Positions 1 through 6,936 of a stretch of 24,219 nucleotides of DNA are shown piece after piece (position 1 is the first letter of the stretch; the number at the start of each line of letters is the position of its first letter). Source of the stretch: Desulfuromonadales bacterium. Its GTDB lineage: Bacteria; Desulfobacterota; Desulfuromonadia; Desulfuromonadales; BM103. The translations under genes and the position numbers were made by a program. The stretch is from the NCBI GenBank assembly GCA_030640215.1, contig DAOWJU010000279.1, positions 1-24,219 of the forward strand, given 5' to 3'. The notes beneath the pieces are model-generated. The model had not been told where the DNA came from and searched no databases. It saw only the letters and a program-made list of their open reading frames with translations.

Positions 1-28
1 CTGTAGCTCTAGCTGTTAGGAGTGTTTG

Positions 29-922
29 ATGCAAAAAGAGGTTTCACATGCAGGTGTCTGGTTCGTCCTCGGGGCGGCGTTACTCTGGGGAACCACCGGT
101 ACCGCTCAGGCCTTTGCACCGGCTGGCTTTGATCCAAAAGTGATTGGTGCTCTGCGACTCTTGGTCGGCGGCATCGCCTTGTTGGGTCTGGCTCTCTATC
201 GGCGGGAATTGACGGGTTTGCGTGATGTGAATTGGTTGTCGATTCTGATGGCCGCGGCTTTTACGGCCAGTTACCAGATCTGTTTTTTTGCCGCAGTGGC
301 TAAGACCGGAGTCGCTGTTGGCACCATCGTCGGCATCGGTAGCGCTCCAGTCTTCGGTGGCTTTTTAGGCATTATCTTTCGTGGTGAAAGGCCCGGCCAA
401 CGTTGGTTCCTGGCAACAGCGCTGGCTATTGTCGGCTGCAGTTTATTAAGTTTAAGTGGTGGTGAAATCGCTATCGATCCGTTAGGCATTTTGCTGGCGG
501 TTGGTGCCGGAGCCTCCTATGCTGCTTATACATTGATGATTAAGGGTTTATTGGAGAAGCAGTCACCAAATGCTGTGATGGCTCTGGTGGTCTGTGCCGG
601 GGCAATCATGCTCTCGCCAGTGCTGATAAACTGTGATCTCAACTGGCTGTTGCAACCACGCTCAATCGGCGTCGTCTTACACTTGGGATTGGCGACAATG
701 GCACTTTCCTACTGGTTGTTTGCCCGTGGTTTACAGACTGTGCAAGTATCGACGGCGGTCACCCTGTCGTTGGCCGAACCGATGACCGCGGCCACACTCG
801 GGATTCTGGTTTTGGGTGAGCGACTGAATGCACAGGCTTTCTTCGGTATCAGTCTTATTCTGATCGGGTTGGTTGTGTTGGTCTTGAAGCGCTCTGCTGT
901 TAAGTCGGAGAGTACAGTCTGA
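29..922 (+). CDS. EamA/DMT-family transporter (RhaT/YdcZ-like exporter)
   Basis: Inner-membrane drug/metabolite transporter of the EamA family, which generally exports amino acids or other small metabolites; the substrate cannot be told from sequence. The 297-residue protein is almost wholly hydrophobic, with about ten predicted membrane segments in two tandem EamA repeats of about 140 residues. Each repeat ends with the family pattern of a GER motif before the final helix (GERPGQRW in the first half, LGERLNAQAF in the second). I chose the ATG at 29 because AGGAG at 18-22 sits 6 bases upstream; a TTG at 26 is in frame but less likely. The gene stands alone and is convergent with the minus-strand gene at 1005-1637; a palindrome at 954-974 lies between them. 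Family confidence is high; the transport direction is known only for relatives. Confidence 0.9.
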   Translation: MQKEVSHAGVWFVLGAALLWGTTGTAQAFAPAGFDPKVIGALRLLVGGIALLGLALYRRELTGLRDVNWLSILMAAAFTASYQICFFAAVAKTGVAVGTIVGIGSAPVFGGFLGIIFRGERPGQRWFLATALAIVGCSLLSLSGGEIAIDPLGILLAVGAGASYAAYTLMIKGLLEKQSPNAVMALVVCAGAIMLSPVLINCDLNWLLQPRSIGVVLHLGLATMALSYWLFARGLQTVQVSTAVTLSLAEPMTAATLGILVLGERLNAQAFFGISLILIGLVVLVLKRSAVKSESTV

Positions 923-950
923 TTTGTATGTCAGGAAACTCTTAATGTTA

Positions 951-980
951 ATTGGGACACGTACGGTGTGTCCCCGAATT
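951..980. repeat. REP-like palindrome / possible terminator between convergent genes
   Basis: A perfect 7-bp inverted repeat, GGGACAC (954-960) and GTGTCCC (968-974), encloses a 7-base loop, with further AATT sequences on both flanks. It has no T-tract on either strand, so it is a weak candidate as an intrinsic terminator. The GGGACAC/GTGTCCCC wording resembles dispersed REP-type palindromes in many proteobacterial intergenic regions. Only one copy is visible in this window, so repeat status is inference. Confidence 0.4.
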
Positions 981-1004
981 ACGAATCAAAAGTAGCTTTT
1001 CCCA

Positions 1005-1637
1005 TTAAGGATCAGCAGCCGTTTCCGGTTCGCTTACTGCCACTTCTCTCTTGTGAGTAAAAACCTTAAAGAGACCAAGTAGGCCAATGACAGTAAAGAA
1101 CATGCCGCGCCATTTCCCCGGCTCCTTCCCTTCACTCAAGAAAATCACATCATCCGCAATATTCAAGTCTGTCTCTTTGGCTAATTTCATCAGCTTCTGC
1201 TGATTACCGCGGGCAATCAGACCAGCAACCAGCATGCCGGTAATATCTCTCTGGCCCTTAAACTCAGCGCCATGCTCACGGCGAAATTTCTGTTTCTCCG
1301 GAATCGTGTCAGTAAAAAAGTGGTATTCCTGAAAGAGTTGCAGTTGGTGTGGATTGCGAGTCTCAACCATGATCCTGATCTGCTCCTGATCGGGGTATGT
1401 AACGAGCGGCACCAGCAGGGCTTCCATATCCACGGATCCGGAGGTCGAGATAGCCCGGTCAAGGTCCTGATAGCCAGCAGTTACTTGAAGCCACTCGCCC
1501 GGTGCACCGGTCTGCTCCAGCGTGTCAATGGTGACTGGATGTGGTGCCTGATTGTTAAACCAGAGAATCAGATCAGTGACGCCCAGAAAAAGGAGGACCG
1601 TGCAGACGGCAATCAGGGTATAGCGGAAACGACGCAT
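1005..1637 (-). CDS. hypothetical protein, two membrane segments and an extracytoplasmic domain
   Basis: I do not recognise the family. The 210-residue protein starts with a short basic segment (MRRFRY) and a strong hydrophobic helix at about 7-27, then carries a roughly 145-residue soluble region. A second hydrophobic helix lies at about 180-193, followed by a basic and then acidic tail (HKREVAVSEPE). This topology puts the middle domain outside the cytoplasm, anchored at both ends. No catalytic motif, cysteine pair or repeat stands out. The start at 1637 has only a weak GGA upstream. It lies downstream of the acetate symporter on the same strand, but a strong terminator at 1672-1704 separates them, so it probably has its own promoter. 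Codon use looks like its neighbours, so I take it as a real gene. Confidence 0.72.
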   Translation of the reverse strand: MRRFRYTLIAVCTVLLFLGVTDLILWFNNQAPHPVTIDTLEQTGAPGEWLQVTAGYQDLDRAISTSGSVDMEALLVPLVTYPDQEQIRIMVETRNPHQLQLFQEYHFFTDTIPEKQKFRREHGAEFKGQRDITGMLVAGLIARGNQQKLMKLAKETDLNIADDVIFLSEGKEPGKWRGMFFTVIGLLGLFKVFTHKREVAVSEPETAADP

Positions 1638-1671
1638 GAATATATCCGTTGATGAAAGAGTAGCGAAATGA

Positions 1672-1704
1672 AAAGAGAGGGGCTGGCCTGCAGCCCCTCT
1701 CTTT
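1672..1704 (-). terminator. intrinsic terminator after the acetate symporter
   Basis: A perfect 14-bp stem pairs AAAGAGAGGGGCTG (1672-1685) with CAGCCCCTCTCTTT (1691-1704) around a 5-base loop. On the minus strand it lies about 30 bases past the symporter stop codon, and the stem runs into TTTTCATTTCG, a short T-rich tail. Confidence 0.85.
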
Positions 1705-1735
1705 ATTTAACAGGTTGAACCTTCTGTTGCAAGGA

Positions 1736-3664
1736 TCAGGCTTCAGCGCCTTCTTCGACCATGGCACCTTTCTTTTGAGTCATCAGAGAAATGATGACCA
1801 GGGTCAGGAAACTGGCCGGGATGGAGATGGCTGCCGGGCTGTTGAAAGCGACAGGTGCATCTTGCGGCAACAGGCCGTAACGGATCCACATGTCAGGTGA
1901 AACCAGAATCAGCCCGAGGGAAGAGGTCAGACCGATGAAAATCGAAGCCGCTATGCCCTGGGCTGTTGTCTTCTTCCAGAACAGAAGCATCAGGATCGCC
2001 GGCAGGTTAGCCGAAGCCGCAACAGCAAAGGCCCAGCCGACCAGGAAGGAGACGTTCATGCCTTCGAAGATGATGCCGAGATAGATGGCGATACAGCCGA
2101 TGAACATGGCGGAGATCTTGCCAGCCCTGACCTTGCCCTTATCCGTCATGTTCATGCCAAAGAAGTTGTCCATCAGGTCATGAGCAACTGCACCGGCCGA
2201 GGCGACGATCAGGCCAGAAACGGTACCGAGTACCGTGGCGAACGCCAGCGACGAGATGACTGAGAACATGACAACCCCGAAGGAGAGGGCCAGCAGCGGT
2301 GCCGACATGTTGTTGTCGGAAAGGTTGATGACACCGTTGGTCATAGCGCCCAGGCCAAGGTAGAGAGTCAAGACGTAGAAGAATCCGATAGCGGCGATGG
2401 CAACGATGGTCGACTTACGGGCTGCCGCCTGGCTTGGTACCGTGTAGTAACGAATCAGGATGTGGGGTAGCGCTGCAGTACCACAAAAGAGCGCGAGCAT
2501 CAGTGAGATGAAGTTGAACTTGTCAAGACCGCTGGCATTGTCGACCTTGAACTTCAGGCCGGGACGCAGGATGCGGCTGCCCGGGGTCGGCTTCTGGTAA
2601 TAGATGGTGGTCGTGCTGTCACCCACTTTGACATATTTTTTGCCCCACAGAATCACGGTGCTGTCTTTAAAACGGTTCAGGAACTCGAGCGGGCCAACGG
2701 CTCCGGTCTGAGCGACTTCCTTGCCGTCAATGGTGACCTCCTGGATATGACCAACCGCGAAGAACTTGCCGTCTTCCTTGGGGGCACCGTTGAACAGCTT
2801 GGTTCCGTCAGCCATCTTGGTGACATAGAGGGCCTCGACCAGCTCGTAGCCAGTGGCCGCTTCTTTGAGGTGCCAGACCGTCTTTTCATCATTCTGGGCA
2901 AGCATGACAAAGCCAGCTTCACCAAATTCGGAATCAAGTCCGGCAACGACGTCGTAGCCAGTGACTTGCAGGCTGCCGTTAGTAACGACGGCTTGCAGGG
3001 TCTGAAACTTGTGGTATTCCTTGGTGTCGCCTTGATTAGGATCGGTACCAAGGCCACGAGTCAGCACGCTGATGACAAGGATGGTGGAGCAGATCAGCAG
3101 CAGTGCGCCTTTGAAGAACTGAACGTAGGTGGTTGAGGCCATGCCAGCGGTGGCAACGATGATGGTGACAACCACACCAACGATGCAGACACCAACCCAG
3201 TGCGGCATGCCAAGCAGCGGTTGAACCAGAACGCCGGCACCGACCATCTGCGGAATCAGGTAGAAGACTGAAACGACCAGAGTCGAAATAGCAGCCATCA
3301 GCTGAATTGATTTGGAATTGAACTTCGAGTCGAGTGCGTCAGTGAAGGTGTACTTGCCGAGACGCTTCATCGGTTCTGCGACCAGGAAGAGGGCGACCAT
3401 CCATCCAGCGAGGTAGCCGATCGAGTACATCCAGCCGTCAAAGCCGGCGGTTGCGATCATGCCGCAAATGCCGAGGAAGGATGCTGCAGAAAGGTAGTCA
3501 CCAGCAAAAGCGATGCCGTTGGTGAACCAGTGAATATTGCCGCCGGCAGCATAGTAACTATCGGCTGAAGAGGTCCGGCGGGCAAGGTAGAAAGAAAGCC
3601 CTAGAACGAACAGGACAAAAAAGCAAAAGAGGCCGATGGCCAGAGGTGATTGTGAATATACCAT
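1736..3664 (-). CDS. actP: cation/acetate symporter (SSS family, ActP-like) with a large inserted loop
   Basis: Sodium:solute symporter family permease of the inner membrane, most like the ActP acetate/glycolate carriers. Family features include the N-terminal SADSYYAAGG segment (33-42), the GDYLSAASFLG motif (55-65) typical of acetate permeases, and about thirteen hydrophobic helices. At 642 residues it is about 90 longer than E. coli ActP. The extra length is a polar region at about 205-380, between two helices, rich in charged residues and lacking hydrophobic stretches; this is probably an extracytoplasmic domain. GGAGG lies 10 bases before the ATG at 3664. The DUF485 gene ends 18 bases upstream, giving the common yjcH-actP pairing, so the two are surely cotranscribed. 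Acetate is the most likely substrate, but other short organic acids are possible. Confidence 0.88.
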   Translation of the reverse strand: MVYSQSPLAIGLFCFFVLFVLGLSFYLARRTSSADSYYAAGGNIHWFTNGIAFAGDYLSAASFLGICGMIATAGFDGWMYSIGYLAGWMVALFLVAEPMKRLGKYTFTDALDSKFNSKSIQLMAAISTLVVSVFYLIPQMVGAGVLVQPLLGMPHWVGVCIVGVVVTIIVATAGMASTTYVQFFKGALLLICSTILVISVLTRGLGTDPNQGDTKEYHKFQTLQAVVTNGSLQVTGYDVVAGLDSEFGEAGFVMLAQNDEKTVWHLKEAATGYELVEALYVTKMADGTKLFNGAPKEDGKFFAVGHIQEVTIDGKEVAQTGAVGPLEFLNRFKDSTVILWGKKYVKVGDSTTTIYYQKPTPGSRILRPGLKFKVDNASGLDKFNFISLMLALFCGTAALPHILIRYYTVPSQAAARKSTIVAIAAIGFFYVLTLYLGLGAMTNGVINLSDNNMSAPLLALSFGVVMFSVISSLAFATVLGTVSGLIVASAGAVAHDLMDNFFGMNMTDKGKVRAGKISAMFIGCIAIYLGIIFEGMNVSFLVGWAFAVAASANLPAILMLLFWKKTTAQGIAASIFIGLTSSLGLILVSPDMWIRYGLLPQDAPVAFNSPAAISIPASFLTLVIISLMTQKKGAMVEEGAEA

Positions 3665-3682
3665 GTTCTTAATTCCTCCCTA

Positions 3683-3946
3683 TCAGTTCAGACGCGCTTC
3701 AGCGGCGGTACAGAAGTGGTTGTAGATGACTGCCAGTACTAAAGCGAAGATGATCAGGAAGAAGCCGTAGAGAACGGCCAGGGTCTGACCGAAGTAGACT
3801 TTTTCCATCAGCGCCGGGCTGACAGCGTTGATGACAACAAAGCCAAAGTAGGTCAGGGTGTAGACAATAAACATTGAAATGCCGATTTTGCTCTTGTACG
3901 CGGAAGCGTTATCCTTGCCGAGTTTTACTGCTGGTCCGTGTCCCAT
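3683..3946 (-). CDS. DUF485 (YjcH-like) membrane protein, partner of ActP
   Basis: Small inner-membrane protein of 87 residues with two predicted helices at about 22-43 and 52-75, the standard DUF485 architecture. In many proteobacteria a DUF485 gene directly precedes an acetate symporter, as in E. coli yjcH-actP. Its molecular role is unknown, though an accessory or assembly role for the permease is usually presumed. Here the stop codon lies 18 bases before the symporter start. AAGGAG lies 9 bases upstream of the ATG at 3946. The pair must be transcribed from the long upstream intergenic region at 3947-4434. Confidence 0.88.
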   Translation of the reverse strand: MGHGPAVKLGKDNASAYKSKIGISMFIVYTLTYFGFVVINAVSPALMEKVYFGQTLAVLYGFFLIIFALVLAVIYNHFCTAAEARLN

Positions 3947-4434
3947 AAGATGTGACTCCTTTTCAGTGTTTTTGCGCTCTCTCCAAAGAAACTAAATGTG
4001 ACAAATATGAAGCAATAAATTGCGGAATCACCTTACGGTGCTTCGCATATCAATAATCCCTGAGGACGTTCTGTTTTTGACGGGGCTGGAGTGCGTGTAA
4101 TGTCCCGTAATTCTGAGTATATGAGTAGACCTTAAGGTACTTATTCGTGAAAAACAACCACATATTGTGGTGGTAAATTTTGCGACATGATACGTCGTTC
4201 TAAAAAGAAGTCAACACAAATATTGCAGTAAATAAGCTGGTTAAGGGGTCTTTTGGGATAAAGTATACGGAATATCAGCGGAATTCATTTTTGTTAAAAA
4301 ATAACTGATCATGGGGATAAAAAAACGTTTTATCTTATCGGTTAAAAGATTATCTATATGGTTGGCGTGTTGGAAGTGGGGTCTTTACCTGATTTGTTGA
4401 GCAGGTTATAATCAGGGGGTACTAGGGTTTTCTG
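3947..4434. promoter_or_regulatory. 488-bp divergent intergenic region with dyads
   Basis: AT-rich spacer between the divergent DUF485-actP unit (-) and the small gene at 4435 (+); it should hold both promoters. I see no ORF with a credible start. The clearest dyad is ACCACA-TAT-TGTGGT (4157-4171). A small hairpin, CACC-TTAC-GGTG, lies near 4030-4041. I looked for a sigma-54 site (GG-N10-GC) and found no convincing match, and no good sigma-70 pair stands out. The length of the spacer is itself suggestive of regulated acetate uptake, which is inference. Confidence 0.45.
4157..4171. promoter_or_regulatory. operator-like palindrome upstream of DUF485-actP
   Basis: Perfect 6-bp arms ACCACA and TGTGGT surround a 3-base TAT centre. 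It lies about 210 bases upstream of the DUF485 start and about 265 bases upstream of the start at 4435. The size and symmetry fit a dimeric regulator site; the regulator is unknown. Confidence 0.35.
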
Positions 4435-4626
4435 ATGCGTATAGGTGGGATGATGATTGAATACAAAGTGATGGAGCTCTCTGTGGTTACAGATGAGTCG
4501 ATTGAGGAGGCACTGAATAACGGGACTGCCAAGGGCTGGCATTTCGACAGCCTCCAGTTTGTCGTCCGTGAAGCCAGTAAAAGACCTTCAATGGCTTTTG
4601 TGCTTTTTAGCCGTGAGCTTGACTAG
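4435..4626 (+). CDS. small DUF4177-like protein
   Basis: A 63-residue protein whose core (EYKVMELS, then IEEALNNGTAKGWHFDSLQFV, then FVLFSREL) follows the pattern of DUF4177: a first strand with YKV, a helix with a conserved GW, and two further strands. The function of the family is unknown. Three in-frame starts are possible. ATG at 4435 has AGGG 7 bases upstream. ATGs at 4450 and 4453 sit just after AGGTGGG, with 4453 the better spaced at 4 bases and giving the most typical N-terminus (MIEYKV). The TAG stop lies inside an 11-bp inverted repeat. No neighbour shares its strand or suggests a role. A real gene is likely because of the domain match and clear initiation signals. Confidence 0.68.
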   Translation: MRIGGMMIEYKVMELSVVTDESIEEALNNGTAKGWHFDSLQFVVREASKRPSMAFVLFSRELD

Positions 4627-4645
4627 GAGCCTGACAGGCTCCTAG
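4623..4645 (+). terminator. hairpin overlapping the stop codon of the small gene
   Basis: CTAGGAGCCTG and CAGGCTCCTAG form an 11-bp perfect inverted repeat around a single A, so the effective stem is about 9 bp with a 5-base loop. It contains the TAG stop codon at 4624-4626. No T-tract follows, so termination may be weak. Confidence 0.5.
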
Positions 4646-4657
4646 AAGTTTGGCAGG

Positions 4658-4698
4658 CTCTCCATGAACCGGTTTTTACAACCTGAGTTCATGGAGAG
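4658..4698. terminator. long stem-loop between convergent genes (end of mrp)
   Basis: A perfect 12-bp stem pairs CTCTCCATGAAC (4658-4669) with GTTCATGGAGAG (4687-4698). The 17-base loop contains a nested GGTT/AACC. It lies 12 bases past the mrp stop codon at 4711. The convergent arrangement suggests a bidirectional terminator, but neither strand carries a clear T-run. Confidence 0.55.
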
Positions 4699-4710
4699 AG
4701 CTCTCGAGCC

Positions 4711-5574
4711 TTAGATAATCTTGTTTACTACGCCCTGTAGCGCCTGAGCGGCTTCCGAGTCCGGATGTTCCAGAATGAAGGGCTTACCGCTATCGCCAGA
4801 CTGAACCATACGCGGGTCGAGCGGTACTCTGCCAAGAAAGGGAACCTTGCGCTTGGTCGCCAGAGTCTCTCCGCCACCGCTCTTGAAGATATCTGACACC
4901 TCTCCGCAGTGTGGGCAGCTGAAGCCACTCATATTCTCAACAATCCCAAGTAGATTCAGGTTGAGCTCGTTACAGAAACTGACTGATTTCTCAACATCGA
5001 CCAGAGCAACATCCTGAGGCGTGGTGACGATGACGGCCGAAGCTCCCTTGCCGAGCAGTTGTGCTGCGGTCAATGGTTCGTCTCCTGTGCCAGGGGGGCA
5101 GTCGATGACCAGGTAATCAAGCTCACCCCAGTTAACATCGGCCAGGAATTGCTGGATGGCGCCATGCTTGACCGGGCCTCGCATAATCATGGCCTGAGTG
5201 TCATCCTGAATCATGAAACCAATTGAGATCACCTTGACGCCTTCAAATTCAAGGGGGATGAGACCTTCTTCGTTCGAGAATATCTGCTCTTTATTCAAAC
5301 CAAGCATAGTCGGAAGACTTGGACCGTGCAGATCAATGTCGAGCAGACCAACCTGCTTGCCTGCTTTAGCCAGTGCCAGAGCCAGATTGACGGCCGTTGT
5401 GCTTTTGCCAACGCCACCTTTACCGGACATAACCAGCACCTTCTTGTCAATATGACAGAGGCGTTGTTCCAGCCTTTGGCGCGTTTGAAATTGCTCGTCG
5501 TTTTCTTGAGGGTTTTGGGCTTTTGCAGCGCAGGAGGAGTCACTGCAACTGTTGCAATCGCTATGGTCGGTCAT
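4711..5574 (-). CDS. mrp: Mrp/NBP35-family iron-sulfur cluster carrier ATPase
   Basis: P-loop ATPase of the Mrp/ApbC/Nbp35 group, which binds and transfers Fe-S clusters in the cytoplasm. The 287-residue protein has the deviant Walker A GKGGVGKST (51-59), a Walker B-like LLDIDLHGPS (77-86), the switch motif VIDCPPGTGD (156-165), and the CPHC motif (220-223) that holds the bridging cluster at the dimer interface. The N-terminus carries Cys7, Cys10 and Cys15, plus Cys40, reminiscent of the N-terminal ferredoxin-like cluster of Nbp35. It lacks the N-terminal DUF59 domain of many bacterial Mrp proteins. AAGGA lies 11 bases before the ATG at 5574. A dyad-covered promoter lies at 5610-5638. Family assignment is firm; an occupied N-terminal cluster is inference. 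Confidence 0.92.
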   Translation of the reverse strand: MTDHSDCNSCSDSSCAAKAQNPQENDEQFQTRQRLEQRLCHIDKKVLVMSGKGGVGKSTTAVNLALALAKAGKQVGLLDIDLHGPSLPTMLGLNKEQIFSNEEGLIPLEFEGVKVISIGFMIQDDTQAMIMRGPVKHGAIQQFLADVNWGELDYLVIDCPPGTGDEPLTAAQLLGKGASAVIVTTPQDVALVDVEKSVSFCNELNLNLLGIVENMSGFSCPHCGEVSDIFKSGGGETLATKRKVPFLGRVPLDPRMVQSGDSGKPFILEHPDSEAAQALQGVVNKII

Positions 5575-5801
5575 GATTTAATGTTTCCTTTTGGGAGTAT
5601 TTTCCTGTAAATATAGATATTGGCATATTCCAATATTTGCTGAGCTCAGGATGAAATTTAGTCCTCCGGAGGGCGACTGTCAAGGGTTACTGAGAATTAA
5701 ATGTTAAAGTTTGGGGTTGCTTGCCTCCGAAAAGTTGATGGGGAATATGAAACGGAGTTTCTTTAGAGTGTGGCGTGTTGGGGGAGGGAGATGACGATGC
5801 A
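5575..5801. promoter_or_regulatory. mrp upstream region
   Basis: Spacer between trpS and mrp, both on the minus strand. It holds the mrp promoter and dyad at 5610-5638, a 10-bp perfect palindrome CTGAGCTCAG (5640-5649), and CCTCCGGAGG at about 5664-5673. I see no ORF or RNA gene in 5680-5800. Confidence 0.45.
5610..5638 (-). promoter_or_regulatory. mrp promoter with overlapping operator-like dyad
   Basis: On the minus strand a good -10 hexamer TATATT lies at 5610-5615, with a poor -35 (AAATAT) 17 bases upstream. The spacer is filled by ATATTGG-N6-CCAATAT (arms 5617-5623 and 5630-5636), a 7-bp perfect dyad. A palindrome wedged between -35 and -10 is the classic position for a repressor or a spacer-binding activator. 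The regulator is unknown. Confidence 0.5.
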
Positions 5802-5836
5802 ACGAAGGCGACAGATCTGAAATCTGTCGCCTTCGT
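5802..5836 (-). terminator. strong hairpin after trpS
   Basis: A perfect 15-bp stem pairs ACGAAGGCGACAGAT (5802-5816) with ATCTGTCGCCTTCGT (5822-5836) around a 5-base loop. On the minus strand it begins two bases past the trpS stop codon (5839-5841). The downstream T-run is short (TTGCAT), but the stem is strong enough for a terminator. Confidence 0.75.
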
Positions 5837-5838
5837 AT

Positions 5839-6804
5839 TTAGTAAGTCAATCCCGTCTTTTTTCGCACCTTCCGCAACGTCTTACTCGCCGTATACCTCG
5901 CCTTGTCCGCCCCCTTAGCGAGAATTTCGCGAATCCCGTCCGGGTTGGCAAGGAGTTCCTTGCGATACTCTGCTTGCGGGGCAAAGTAGTCACGTACTGT
6001 TTCGAACAACTCCTGCTTCACATCACCAAAACCGAGATTGCCGGCCTGATAGCGCTGCCTGAGAGCTTCATCACCGGCCTTGTCGAGGAACAGGCGGAAG
6101 ATTTTATAAACGTTACATGCGTCTGGGTCCTTCGAATCTTCCACCGGGATCGGTGCGGTAACAATACGCATGATCTGTTTGCGAAGGGCTTTGTCCTCGG
6201 CAAAGAGATCGATGGTATTGCCGTAACTTTTGCTCATCTTCTGGCCATCGAGGCCCGGCACCGTAGCGACATCGTCATCAATCTCGGGTAGTGGCAGAGT
6301 GAAAATATCGCCGTACTCGTTATTGAATTTGATGGCGATATCCCGGGCAACTTCAACGTGCTGTTTCTGGTCTTTGCCGACCGGAACCGTTTCACTCTGA
6401 AAGAGCAGGATGTCTGCGGTCATCAGCACCGGATATGCAAAGAGGCCGTGATTGGCAGTAATACCCTTGCCCACCTTGTCTTTGTAACTGTGACAGCGTT
6501 CGAGCAGGCCCATTGGCGTGAAGTTGGAAAGAATCCAGGCCAACTCCTGTACTTCTGGGACATCAGATTGAACCCAGAAAGTGCTCTTTTCCGGGTCCAT
6601 GCCGAGAGCAAGAAAGTTGGCTGCGGCTTCGATGGTGCCTTTGGCGAGAAGTTTGCCATCTTTGACCGAGGTCTGAGCATGATAGTTGGCAATAAAGCAG
6701 AACAGTTCAGACTCTTCCTGGTAGGTAATCATTTTCGACATCATGCCGAAGTAGTTGCCGAGGTGCAGGGAGCCGGAAGGTTGAATGCCGGATAGAACGC
6801 GCAT
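5839..6804 (-). CDS. trpS: tryptophan--tRNA ligase
   Basis: Class I aminoacyl-tRNA synthetase that charges tRNA-Trp. From the start I chose, it is 321 residues, close to the usual 320-335. The HIGH-type motif appears as HLGN (14-17) within GIQPSGSLHLGNY. The GKDQKQHVE block (143-151) and the KMSKS loop (189-193, GQKMSKSYGN) are intact. The frame is open for 32 codons further upstream, but the ATG at 6804 has AAGGAG 7-8 bases away and begins with the canonical MRVLSGIQPSG, so I reject the longer form. The MscS gene ends 132 bases upstream on the same strand, so cotranscription is possible. No T-box-like leader is visible. Confidence 0.96.
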   Translation of the reverse strand: MRVLSGIQPSGSLHLGNYFGMMSKMITYQEESELFCFIANYHAQTSVKDGKLLAKGTIEAAANFLALGMDPEKSTFWVQSDVPEVQELAWILSNFTPMGLLERCHSYKDKVGKGITANHGLFAYPVLMTADILLFQSETVPVGKDQKQHVEVARDIAIKFNNEYGDIFTLPLPEIDDDVATVPGLDGQKMSKSYGNTIDLFAEDKALRKQIMRIVTAPIPVEDSKDPDACNVYKIFRLFLDKAGDEALRQRYQAGNLGFGDVKQELFETVRDYFAPQAEYRKELLANPDGIREILAKGADKARYTASKTLRKVRKKTGLTY

Positions 6805-6936
6805 TATGAATCTCCTTAAAGCATGTTGAAACAAGACGAGGTCTTGCCCCTTGATCTTACTGAGTGGCGCGAACTTACCAGAAAAGTCTGCTGATTTCAA
6901 TCGGTGACAGTTGTTGTACTGAAGAGTTGTCGCAGG

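Noticed and set aside
2677..3136. Open frames overlapping the polar loop of the acetate symporter
   Set aside because: The symporter frame continues without stops or frameshift through the loop, and flanking helices are intact on both sides.
4141..4300. Possible sigma-54 promoter in the actP spacer
   Set aside because: GGT-rich and TTTTGC pieces exist but the GG-GC spacing is wrong (8 or 11 bases instead of 10).
6805..6900. 32-codon N-terminal extension of trpS
   Set aside because: ATG 6804 has a strong AAGGAG and gives the canonical N-terminus; the extension has no ribosome site or conserved sequence.
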